A stretch of DNA of 12,063 nucleotides from Prevotellaceae bacterium. Its GTDB lineage: Bacteria; Bacteroidota; Bacteroidia; Bacteroidales; UBA932. Positions 6,606 to 12,063 of the stretch are shown piece after piece. A model generated the notes under the pieces. That model saw nothing but the letters and a program-made list of their open reading frames with translations, was not told where the DNA came from and did not search any database. Made by a program: the position numbers and the translations under genes. Location of the stretch: NCBI GenBank assembly GCA_031257655.1, contig JAIROF010000031.1, positions 1-12,063 of the forward strand, given 5' to 3'. Position 1 is the stretch's first letter; each line of letters begins with the position of its first letter.

Positions 6606-6638
6606 CAATTCTTCTTCAATCCTGAAAATAAGGAATAA

Positions 6639-6701
6639 GGCTAATCTTTTTTTGAGGCGCTATGAAAATTTTTCATAGCGCCTCAAAAAAAGGATTTACC
6701 C
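6639..6701. repeat. Near-perfect palindrome related to the 5450-5752 element
   Basis: Bases 6646-6692 form 23-bp arms around a single central T at 6669, with core GAGGCGCTATGAAAA and its complement. The left flank and arm (6639-6668) match the left end of the 5450-5752 element (5450-5480) with a single 1-nt difference in length. The right flank is an imperfect copy of the same terminal sequence in reverse. It is a solo, shorter member of the same family. T-runs precede the stem and A-runs follow it on both strands, so it does not have the layout of an intrinsic terminator. It fills most of the gap between the antitoxin and the next gene. Confidence 0.8.
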
Positions 6702-6735
6702 AAAATTCATAATCACCTGAAAATTTCGCTAACAA

Positions 6736-7908
6736 ATGAAAACCAAGCTACAGAAAATCCTTTCGCAAAGAAAATACATTGTTTTGGCGTATATTGCCTT
6801 TGCGCTGGCGGCGGGCATCCTATCGATGCTGAGCACTAAGCGGAAGCAGGAACGGAATGAAACGCAATACACGAGGTACAACAACTACCTCATTTTTAAA
6901 TCATCCTTTTACCACCTCAAAGAGGGCAAAGACTTATACGTGCTGCATCCGGAGGAGCATTTTGATTTGTACAAGTACACGCCAACGTTTGCCGCATTTT
7001 TCGGGGCGCTGGCCGTAGCGCCCGACTGGCTGGGCCTCAACGCATGGAACTTGCTCAACGCCCTGCTGTTTTTGCTGGCCATCTACTACCTGCCCTTTTT
7101 CAGCAGCTACAAGAAAGGCCTAATCCTCGCTATTTGCCTGATTGAGCTAATGACCTCCATGCAGAATGAGCAGTCTAACGGCTTGATGGCAGGCTTGATA
7201 ATCTTGGCGGTCGGCTTGCTGGAAAAGAATAAATATCTGTGGGCAACGCTCTGCGTGGTATTTTCCATATACATAAAGCTGTTTGGCGTCATCGGGTTGG
7301 CGCTGTTTCTGCTCTACCCCAAGAAGCTGAAGCTGGCGCTCTACTCGCTGGGCTGGACGGTTGCCCTGTTTGCCGTTCCGCTGATTTTTGTAAGCGCACA
7401 GCAGTACATCAGCCTGCTGCAAAGCTATGCCGGCTTGCTTTCGCACGACCACGCTGCATCCTACGGATACTCTGTCATGGGGTGGCTAAACTCATGGTTT
7501 GGGTACGCCGGCAGCAAAAATGTGGTGGTGCTGGTTGGCGCAGCGGCATTTATGGCGCCATTCCTCAAAGTAAGAAGCTACGCGAGCGAAACGTTTCGTA
7601 TTTTGATGCTCGCGTCGGCGCTGCTATGGATGGTTGTGTTTAACCACAAGGCAGAATCGCCAACGTTCATCATCGCTATTGCCGGAGTAGCGGTGTGGTT
7701 TGTGCGCAGCGAAAAAAATATCGTAAACATAGCCCTGTTTACCTGCGCTTTTATTTTCACGTCGCTATCGCCCACCGATATTTTCCCCCGATCGGTACGG
7801 GAAGAGCTGGTGAACCCGTACTGCCTGAAAGCCGTGCCGTGTATTTTTATTTGGGGAAAAATCATGTACGAGCTGCTTACCTGTAGAGCAGGCTTAAGGA
7901 AAATATAA
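6736..7908 (+). CDS. Polytopic GT87/DUF2029-like glycosyltransferase
   Basis: A 390-residue integral membrane protein with roughly ten hydrophobic segments, the first at about 13-32 and the last near 366-382. The arrangement fits GT-C fold enzymes of family GT87 (DUF2029), which use polyprenyl-phosphate sugars to glycosylate lipids or glycans at the outer face of the inner membrane. Supporting blocks are YNNYLIFKSSFYHL (48-61) and FDLYKYTPTFA (76-86) in the first loop, where the family has its acidic catalytic region, QNEQSNG (143-149), and NHKAESPTF (303-311). Donor and acceptor cannot be predicted. The gene begins 35 nt after the palindromic element; no TAnnTTTG element is visible just upstream. 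recR follows after 48 nt, so the two may be co-transcribed. Assignment to GT87 is by pattern, so another GT-C family is possible. Confidence 0.75.
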   Translation: MKTKLQKILSQRKYIVLAYIAFALAAGILSMLSTKRKQERNETQYTRYNNYLIFKSSFYHLKEGKDLYVLHPEEHFDLYKYTPTFAAFFGALAVAPDWLGLNAWNLLNALLFLLAIYYLPFFSSYKKGLILAICLIELMTSMQNEQSNGLMAGLIILAVGLLEKNKYLWATLCVVFSIYIKLFGVIGLALFLLYPKKLKLALYSLGWTVALFAVPLIFVSAQQYISLLQSYAGLLSHDHAASYGYSVMGWLNSWFGYAGSKNVVVLVGAAAFMAPFLKVRSYASETFRILMLASALLWMVVFNHKAESPTFIIAIAGVAVWFVRSEKNIVNIALFTCAFIFTSLSPTDIFPRSVREELVNPYCLKAVPCIFIWGKIMYELLTCRAGLRKI

Positions 7909-7956
7909 GCGGGCGCCCCCTTCGCCCCCTAACACCAAAAATCCCATCTTCCCTCT

Positions 7957-8589
7957 ATGGACATACAATCGCTACCGTCGCGGCTGCTGGAGAATGCAGT
8001 GCAGGAAATGTCGTCGCTACCGGGCGTAGGCCGCAAAACCGCGCTGCGGCTCGTGCTGCACCTGCTCAAGCAGCCCCGCGAGCAGGTGGAGCGGTTTGGC
8101 GCCTCGCTTATCACGCTGCGCAACGAGGTAAAGAAGTGCCGCGTGTGCAGCAACATTTCGGATAGCGACACGTGCAGCGTATGCGCCAACCCGCGCCGCG
8201 ACCACAGCACCATTTGCGTGGTGGAGAGCATTAAGGATGTGATGTCTATCGAGGGCACGGGGCAGTACGGCGGCGTGTACCACGTGCTGGGCGGCATCAT
8301 TTCGCCCATCGACGGCGTTGGCCCCTCCGACCTCACGTTTGGCGAGCTGACGGCGCGCGTGGCGGCGGGCGGCGTAAAGGAGGTCATCGTGGCGCTCAGC
8401 ACCACCATGGAGGGCGAAACAACCGCCTACTACCTCTACAAAAAGCTGCACGAATACCCCGTGCAAATCTCCGCGCTGGCGCGTGGCGTGGGGTTTGGCG
8501 ACGAGCTGGAGTACGCAGACGAAATCACCCTGGGGCGATCCATTAAAAATCGAACCCCCTTTGAAAATATTTTTGGCAGCAGGCCGTGA
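7957..8589 (+). CDS. recR: Recombination mediator RecR
   Basis: A 210-residue cytoplasmic DNA-repair protein that works with RecO (and RecF) to load RecA on gapped DNA. All domains are visible: an N-terminal helix-hairpin-helix (SSLPGVGRKTALRL, 19-32), a four-Cys zinc finger (Cys61, Cys64, Cys73, Cys76), a Toprim domain starting at ICVVES (86-91), and the C-terminal LARGVGFGDELEYADEITL block (174-192). Length is typical at about 200 residues. ATG 7957 gives the conventional short N-terminus. No Shine-Dalgarno is seen, as usual in Bacteroidetes. It lies 48 nt after the glycosyltransferase. No recO or recF is in the window. Confidence 0.98.
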   Translation: MDIQSLPSRLLENAVQEMSSLPGVGRKTALRLVLHLLKQPREQVERFGASLITLRNEVKKCRVCSNISDSDTCSVCANPRRDHSTICVVESIKDVMSIEGTGQYGGVYHVLGGIISPIDGVGPSDLTFGELTARVAAGGVKEVIVALSTTMEGETTAYYLYKKLHEYPVQISALARGVGFGDELEYADEITLGRSIKNRTPFENIFGSRP

Positions 8590-8882
8590 GGATGTTAACA
8601 AAAAAGCGATATAACCCGAATCGGCTGAGGTTTTTGTGCAACTTTTTCGGCCGGCGGAGTAAGCCTCCGTTAAATAATTTTCTACCCCTTAAAATCGTTC
8701 ATTCTTCTTAGCTGTGATTAGCTGCTCATGTGGGCATTAATGCCGACTTTTGTGCTCCTTTATTGCGAATAGCAGCGGCGCCGATTGACCACAGGGAAAG
8801 CGGAATCACACGTCGGCTACCGTTGCCGAATTGTCTAACTACTGTAATTTATTTAGGTGTTACCATCAAACCACAAAATCTT
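8590..8882. other. 293-nt leader region upstream of the MoxR/bat cluster
   Basis: No gene is supported here, although an open frame in phase with moxR reaches back to a GTG at 8730. It holds a weak hairpin CGGAG-TAAGC-CTCCG (8655-8669) followed by an AT-rich run, which might end recR transcription, and a 12-bp palindrome GGCATTAATGCC (8733-8744). I find no exact TAnnTTTG element, so the bat promoter cannot be placed. Confidence 0.45.
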
Positions 8883-9878
8883 ATGAGCACAAACGTAAAC
8901 ATAAAGGAGCTGAACGAAAAAATCCAAAAGGAGAGCAGCTTTGTTGACATCCTGAACATGGAAATGTCGAAGGTAATCGTAGGGCAAAAGCACCTTACCG
9001 AAAGCCTGCTGATAGGCTTGCTAAGCAACGGGCACGTGCTGCTCGAAGGGGTGCCGGGCTTGGCAAAAACGCTGGCCATTAACACGCTGGCCTGCGCCAT
9101 TGAGGCCAAGTTTAGCCGCATTCAGTTCACCCCCGACCTCCTCCCCGCCGACCTGCTGGGTACGCTCATCTACAGCCAAAAAAAGGAGGAGTTTATGGTG
9201 AAGCAAGGCCCCATCTTTGCCAACTTCATCCTGGCCGACGAAATCAACCGCTCGCCGGCAAAGGTGCAGAGCGCCCTGCTCGAGGCCATGCAGGAGCGGC
9301 AGGTTACGCTGGGCGACCAAACCTACAAGCTGCCCGAGCCATTCCTCGTGATGGCTACCCAAAACCCGCTGGAGCAGGAGGGCACCTACCCGCTGCCCGA
9401 AGCGCAGGTGGACAGGTTCCTGCTAAAGGTGGTCATCTCATACCCCAAAAAGGAGGAGGAAAAGCTCATCATCCGCCAAAACGTAACCGGCGAATTTCCC
9501 AAGCCCTCGCGCGTGCTCAAGCCCGACGACATTGTAAAGGCGCGGCAGGTGGTGCGCGAAGTGTACATGGACGAAAAAATTGAGCGCTACATCGTGGACA
9601 TCGTTTACGCCACGCGCACCCCAGAAGACTACAAGCTGGGCAACCTCAAAGGCCTCATCAGCTACGGCGGCTCCCCCCGCGCCAGCATCAGCCTCTCGCT
9701 GGCGGCAAAGGCCTACGCCTTCATCAAGCGGCGCGGCTACGTAATCCCGGAAGACGTCCGCGCCGTGAGCTACGACGTGCTGCGACACCGAATAGGGCTT
9801 ACCTACGAGGCGGAAGCCGAAAACGTCTCCGGTGAGGATATTATAACCCAAGTGCTCAACGCCGTAGAAGTACCGTAG
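8883..9878 (+). CDS. MoxR-family AAA+ ATPase of the bat cluster
   Basis: A 331-residue cytoplasmic AAA+ ATPase of the MoxR family, thought to act as a chaperone for partners with VWA domains. Walker A is GVPGLAKT (56-63), Walker B FILADE (115-120), sensor 1 ATQN (158-161) and sensor 2 GGSPRAS (262-268); the LPEAQVDRF block (171-179) is also intact. The ATG at 8883 is chosen, giving MSTNVNIKEL and the usual length; the GTG at 8730 would add 51 residues without family similarity. A DUF58 gene and a BatD-like gene follow, the standard order of Bacteroides aerotolerance clusters. The next gene, however, starts 280 nt away rather than immediately, with repeats in between. Confidence 0.95.
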   Translation: MSTNVNIKELNEKIQKESSFVDILNMEMSKVIVGQKHLTESLLIGLLSNGHVLLEGVPGLAKTLAINTLACAIEAKFSRIQFTPDLLPADLLGTLIYSQKKEEFMVKQGPIFANFILADEINRSPAKVQSALLEAMQERQVTLGDQTYKLPEPFLVMATQNPLEQEGTYPLPEAQVDRFLLKVVISYPKKEEEKLIIRQNVTGEFPKPSRVLKPDDIVKARQVVREVYMDEKIERYIVDIVYATRTPEDYKLGNLKGLISYGGSPRASISLSLAAKAYAFIKRRGYVIPEDVRAVSYDVLRHRIGLTYEAEAENVSGEDIITQVLNAVEVP

Positions 9879-9879
9879 A

Positions 9880-9911
9880 GAATTAGGAATTAAGAATTAG
9901 GAATTAGGAAT
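9880..9911. repeat. GAATTAG heptamer array one base after the moxR stop
   Basis: Units GAATTAG, GAATTAA, GAATTAG, GAATTAG and a partial GAAT, all 7 bp, beginning one nucleotide after the TAG stop (9876-9878). TAG or TAA occurs in every full unit, so stops recur in all three frames. The same heptamer word reappears after the DUF58 gene. Confidence 0.85.
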
Positions 9912-10135
9912 GGGATGTGGATGAGTCTACAAATCAGCAGCTGGCAAACATGTTTTCGACAGAATTTCCTATTTTTAAGCATGTAAAATCAGATGCGAAG
10001 CATCAGCGAGTAGTATTGCTGACGCAGAAATTCTTATCTGCGCAATCTGTGTAATCTGTGGATAATTTATATCCACTGCTAAACATCAGCAAAGTTCAGG
10101 GGTTGAGGGGTTGAGGGGTTGAGCAGCGCGAAGCG
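9912..10135. repeat. moxR-DUF58 spacer with 9-bp and 8-bp tandem repeats
   Basis: The spacer between two genes that usually sit close together. It contains three 9-bp units (ATCTGCGCA, ATCTGTGTA, ATCTGTGGA; 10036-10062) and three 8-bp units AGGGGTTG (10098-10121), plus a small hairpin GATGC-GAA-GCATC (9992-10004). No gene and no TAnnTTTG promoter element are seen. Confidence 0.75.
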
Positions 10136-10136
10136 C

Positions 10137-10157
10137 AATTCAAAATTTAAAATTCAG
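10137..10157. repeat. AATTCAA heptamer array directly before the DUF58 start
   Basis: Three 7-bp units AATTCAA, AATTTAA, AATTCAG, ending one nucleotide before the ATG at 10159. The array therefore makes up the immediate 5' untranslated region, where a ribosome binding site would lie; it is AT-rich, as Bacteroidetes initiation regions tend to be. Confidence 0.65.
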
Positions 10158-10158
10158 C

Positions 10159-11052
10159 ATGGCACATAGGACAAACACAACAGAGCTGCTAAAAAAGGTG
10201 CGGAAGATTGAGATTAAGTCTCGCGGCCTGTCGCGGCAGATATTCGCGGGCGAATACCACAGCGCCTTTAAGGGTCGCGGCATGGCGTTCAGCGAGGTGC
10301 GCGAGTACCAGTACGGCGACGAAATCCGCAACATCGACTGGAACGTTACCGCGCGACACGGGTCGCCGTTCGTAAAGGTGTTTGAGGAGGAGCGCGAGCT
10401 CACCGTCATGCTGCTGGTGGACGTGAGCGGATCGCGCCTGTTTGGCACCACCGACCGGCTCAAAAAAGACCTGATTACCGAAATCTCCGCCGTGCTTTCC
10501 TTTTCGGCGGGGATGAACAACGACAAGGTGGGCGTTATCTTCTTTAGCGACAAAATCGAAAAGTTTATCCCGCCCAAAAAGGGGCGCTCGCACACGCTGC
10601 GCATCATCCGCGAGCTGCTGGAGCTCCAGCCGCAGAGCCGACAAACCGACATCGCCGAAGCCCTGCGGTTCCTGACCAACGCCATCAAAAAGCGCTGCTC
10701 GGCTTTTGTGCTCAGCGACATGATGGACTTTTCGCCGCAAGGCGCGGTGCGCTGCGAAAGCGCCATGAAGATTGCCGCCAACAAGCACGACATTGGCGTT
10801 ATCCGCACCTACGACCACCGGGAGGTTAGCCTGCCCAACGTGGGCATTGTAGAGCTGCTGGACGCCGAAACCAACCAAAAAACATGGGTCGATACGGCCT
10901 CAAAAGCCGTGCGAAGCCAGTACGAAAGCTGGTGGAAAAATACCGAGCAGGCCATCCTCCAAACGCTCTCCAAGTGCAAGGTGGACAACGTGAGCATCAG
11001 CACCGGCGAAGACTACGTGCGACCGCTGATTTCGCTCTTCAAAAAACGATGA
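10159..11052 (+). CDS. DUF58 protein with VWA-like fold (bat cluster)
   Basis: A 297-residue cytoplasmic protein. The DUF58 signature lies at about 40-80: GRGMAFSEVREYQYGDEIR, then NIDWNVTARHGSPFVKVFEEERE. It is followed by a VWA-type domain with the MIDAS motif DVSGS (88-92), Thr163 in QTDIAEAL and SD at 186-187, all consistent with metal binding. In MoxR-DUF58-Bat clusters this protein is taken to be the VWA partner of the MoxR ATPase, linked to envelope stress and aerotolerance in Bacteroides; its biochemical role is not settled. ATG 10159 gives the expected start, with an N-terminal LLKKVRKIEIKSRGL typical of the family. A heptamer array begins within its TGA stop. The gene lies 280 nt after moxR and 212 nt before the next gene. 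Confidence 0.95.
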   Translation: MAHRTNTTELLKKVRKIEIKSRGLSRQIFAGEYHSAFKGRGMAFSEVREYQYGDEIRNIDWNVTARHGSPFVKVFEEERELTVMLLVDVSGSRLFGTTDRLKKDLITEISAVLSFSAGMNNDKVGVIFFSDKIEKFIPPKKGRSHTLRIIRELLELQPQSRQTDIAEALRFLTNAIKKRCSAFVLSDMMDFSPQGAVRCESAMKIAANKHDIGVIRTYDHREVSLPNVGIVELLDAETNQKTWVDTASKAVRSQYESWWKNTEQAILQTLSKCKVDNVSISTGEDYVRPLISLFKKR

Positions 11053-11099
11053 AACAGGAAACAGGAATTACGAATTAGGAATTACGAATTAGGAATTAG
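11051..11099. repeat. Seven-unit heptamer array overlapping the DUF58 stop codon
   Basis: Seven 7-bp units: GAAACAG twice, then GAATTAC, GAATTAG, GAATTAC, GAATTAG, GAATTAG. The first unit starts with the last two bases of the TGA stop (11050-11052). GAATTAG is the same word as in the array after moxR. Confidence 0.88.
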
Positions 11100-11131
11100 T
11101 CACCCATTAAGCAAAGCTAAATGCAAAATGG

Positions 11132-11171
11132 CATATAGCTAAAAATGAGCAAATTGCATTTTAGTTATATG
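11132..11171. repeat. Imperfect hairpin between DUF58 and BatD-like genes
   Basis: CATATAgCTAAAAATG pairs with its near-complement ending TATATG: about 15 bp with one wobble and one bulged A, loop about 9 nt. It is followed by GAAAGG, not a U-run, so it is not an intrinsic terminator. It might act as an RNA-stabilising or processing structure within the operon; that is a guess. Confidence 0.5.
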
Positions 11172-11196
11172 AAAGGAATTACGGATTGGCGTGTAG

Positions 11197-11215
11197 GGGC
11201 GGGGTTTGCCCGCCC
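11197..11215. repeat. GC-only hairpin GGGCGGG-GTTTG-CCCGCCC
   Basis: Seven G-C pairs around a 5-nt loop, preceded by GTAG. It stands out in an AT-rich spacer. Palindromes of the GTAGGGGCG...CGCCC kind are, to my recollection, dispersed intergenic repeats in several phyla. No U-run follows. Confidence 0.6.
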
Positions 11216-11251
11216 AATTACGAATTACAAATCACAATTTACGAATTTACG
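11216..11251. repeat. Degenerate AATTACG heptamer array upstream of the BatD-like gene
   Basis: Units AATTACG, AATTACA, AATCACA, ATTTACG and an 8-nt AATTTACG, ending about 13 nt before ATG 11265. It is the same GAATTAC word as in the array after DUF58, so both ends of this spacer carry copies of one repeat family. Confidence 0.65.
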
Positions 11252-11264
11252 AATACATTAACCA

Positions 11265-12063
11265 ATGCTATTTACACGTAAAACCATAGCGCTGCTGCTG
11301 CTTGCAGCCTTAACCGCTGCGAAGTTCGCGTCGGCGCAGGATGATATTCTCATTAAGCTGAGCCTCGACAAGGATAGCATTCTGGTGGGCGATCAGGTGG
11401 ATATGACGCTACAGGTGTCGTACAGCAAGTCTATCCTGTTCTCCTTCCCCGCGCTGGGCGATACGCTTATGCCGGGCGTCGAAATTGTAAAAACATCGGC
11501 GATAGATACGCTGCGCGACAAGAAAAAGGAGGACAGGGTGAGCGTGCAGCGTAAGTACACGCTCACCTCCTTCGACGGGGGCGTTATTTACACGCTGCCC
11601 AAAATCATGCTCACCCTCAACCGGGGCGTGGCGGTAGATACGTTTGCCTCCAACGAGCTTACGCTAAAGGTGGCGCTGCCCCCCATGGACAGCACGTTTA
11701 CCCCCCACGACGTTAAGCCGCCGGTGCAGTACCCCATTACGATTGCAGAGGCGGCGCCATACATCGGCGGAGGCCTGTTGCTGCTTGCCCTCATCGCATT
11801 TGCCGTGTACTACATCAGCCGCCGGAGCGCAAACCGACCCCTCTTCTTTAAGCCAAAGCCAAAGGAGCCGGCGCACATCGTCGCCCTCAGAGCGCTGGAC
11901 AAGCTCAAGAGCGAACAGCTCTGGCAGCAGGGGCGCGTGAAAGAGTTCCACACCAGAATATCCGAAATTATTCGAATCTACATTGAGGACAGGTACAGCA
12001 TTCAGGCTATGGAGGAAACCTCGGAGGAGATTTTGAGAGACTTGGAGCAGAACAACCTCTGCC
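11265..12063 (+). CDS. BatD-like secreted, membrane-anchored protein (5' part, runs off the window)
   Basis: The first 266 codons of an open frame that continues past the right edge. Residues 1-24 are a signal peptide (ALLLLAALTAA..., cleavage likely before Gln25). A beta-rich extracytoplasmic part follows (about 26-162), resembling the Ig-like regions of BatD proteins (ILIKLSLDKDSILVGDQVDMTL, then a SFDGGVIYTLPKI block). A transmembrane helix lies at about 166-184, then a basic stop-transfer SRR, and a cytoplasmic helical tail from about 203 (HIVALRALDKLKSEQLWQQG) rich in charged residues, as in the DUF4381/BatD-like proteins next to MoxR-DUF58 genes. I would expect batA or batB next, outside the window. 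ATG 11265 precedes the signal peptide directly. Family name is by pattern and context, not a firm match. Confidence 0.72.
   Translation, partial: MLFTRKTIALLLLAALTAAKFASAQDDILIKLSLDKDSILVGDQVDMTLQVSYSKSILFSFPALGDTLMPGVEIVKTSAIDTLRDKKKEDRVSVQRKYTLTSFDGGVIYTLPKIMLTLNRGVAVDTFASNELTLKVALPPMDSTFTPHDVKPPVQYPITIAEAAPYIGGGLLLLALIAFAVYYISRRSANRPLFFKPKPKEPAHIVALRALDKLKSEQLWQQGRVKEFHTRISEIIRIYIEDRYSIQAMEETSEEILRDLEQNNLC

Noticed and set aside
6602..6630. YoeB-like toxin starting at the GTG overlapping the antitoxin stop
   Set aside because: The frame closes after seven codons and shows no toxin motif, so at most it is a remnant.
6646..6692. Intrinsic terminator
   Set aside because: The stem is strong but T-runs come before it and A-runs after it on both strands, the opposite of a terminator.
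8655..8682. recR terminator
   Set aside because: A 5-bp stem with an AT-rich but mixed tail is too weak to call; it is only noted in the spacer entry.
8730..8882. N-terminal extension of MoxR from a GTG start
   Set aside because: The extra 51 residues have no family similarity and ATG 8883 gives the usual MoxR length.
9880..11099. CRISPR array
   Set aside because: Units are 7-9 bp, directly adjacent and without spacers; there are no cas genes.

Overview
The window looks like a chromosomal stretch of a Bacteroidetes (Bacteroidota) bacterium, most likely of the order Bacteroidales. Evidence: a DUF4831 family protein (a Bacteroidetes-restricted family, recognised here by eye), a MoxR / DUF58 / BatD-like cluster that resembles the start of a Bacteroides aerotolerance (bat) operon, no clear Shine-Dalgarno sequences before the genes, and several exact copies of the Bacteroidetes -7 promoter element TAnnTTTG placed where promoters are needed. 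Coding regions are fairly GC-rich; intergenic regions are AT-rich and full of short repeats.

Layout. (1) 1-3321, minus strand: a three-gene operon read right to left: bifunctional NAD(P)HX epimerase/dehydratase (nnr), a secreted DUF4831 protein, and a TrmH/SpoU-family RNA methyltransferase whose last codons and stop lie inside a TTTTTAG tandem array that runs off the left edge. (2) 3322-3428: a compact divergent promoter region with a perfect 26-bp palindrome carrying a TACCTTTG -7 element on each strand. (3) 3429-5426, plus strand: a POT-family proton/peptide transporter with an unusually long predicted periplasmic insertion. (4) 5427-5864: no gene; a ~300-bp element built of nested inverted repeats. 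(5) 5865-6605: divergent yraN (minus) and an orphan YefM/Phd-type antitoxin (plus). (6) 6606-6735: a 47-nt near-perfect palindrome sharing its outer sequence with the element in (4). (7) 6736-8589, plus strand: a polytopic GT87-like glycosyltransferase followed closely by recR. (8) 8883 to the right edge, plus strand: MoxR ATPase, DUF58/VWA-like protein, and the 5' part of a secreted, single-span BatD-like protein. 

Functionally this is mostly housekeeping: metabolite repair (nnr), RNA modification, recombinational repair (recR), peptide uptake, and envelope homeostasis (MoxR-Bat cluster). The unusual material is non-coding. Short tandem arrays, mostly with a 7-bp period but of different sequence, begin at or within 0-1 nt of the stop codons of four genes, and other 7-, 8- and 9-bp arrays fill the gaps inside the bat cluster. 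Two related palindromic elements flank the yraN-antitoxin segment. I found no RNA gene, CRISPR array, transposase or prophage gene.
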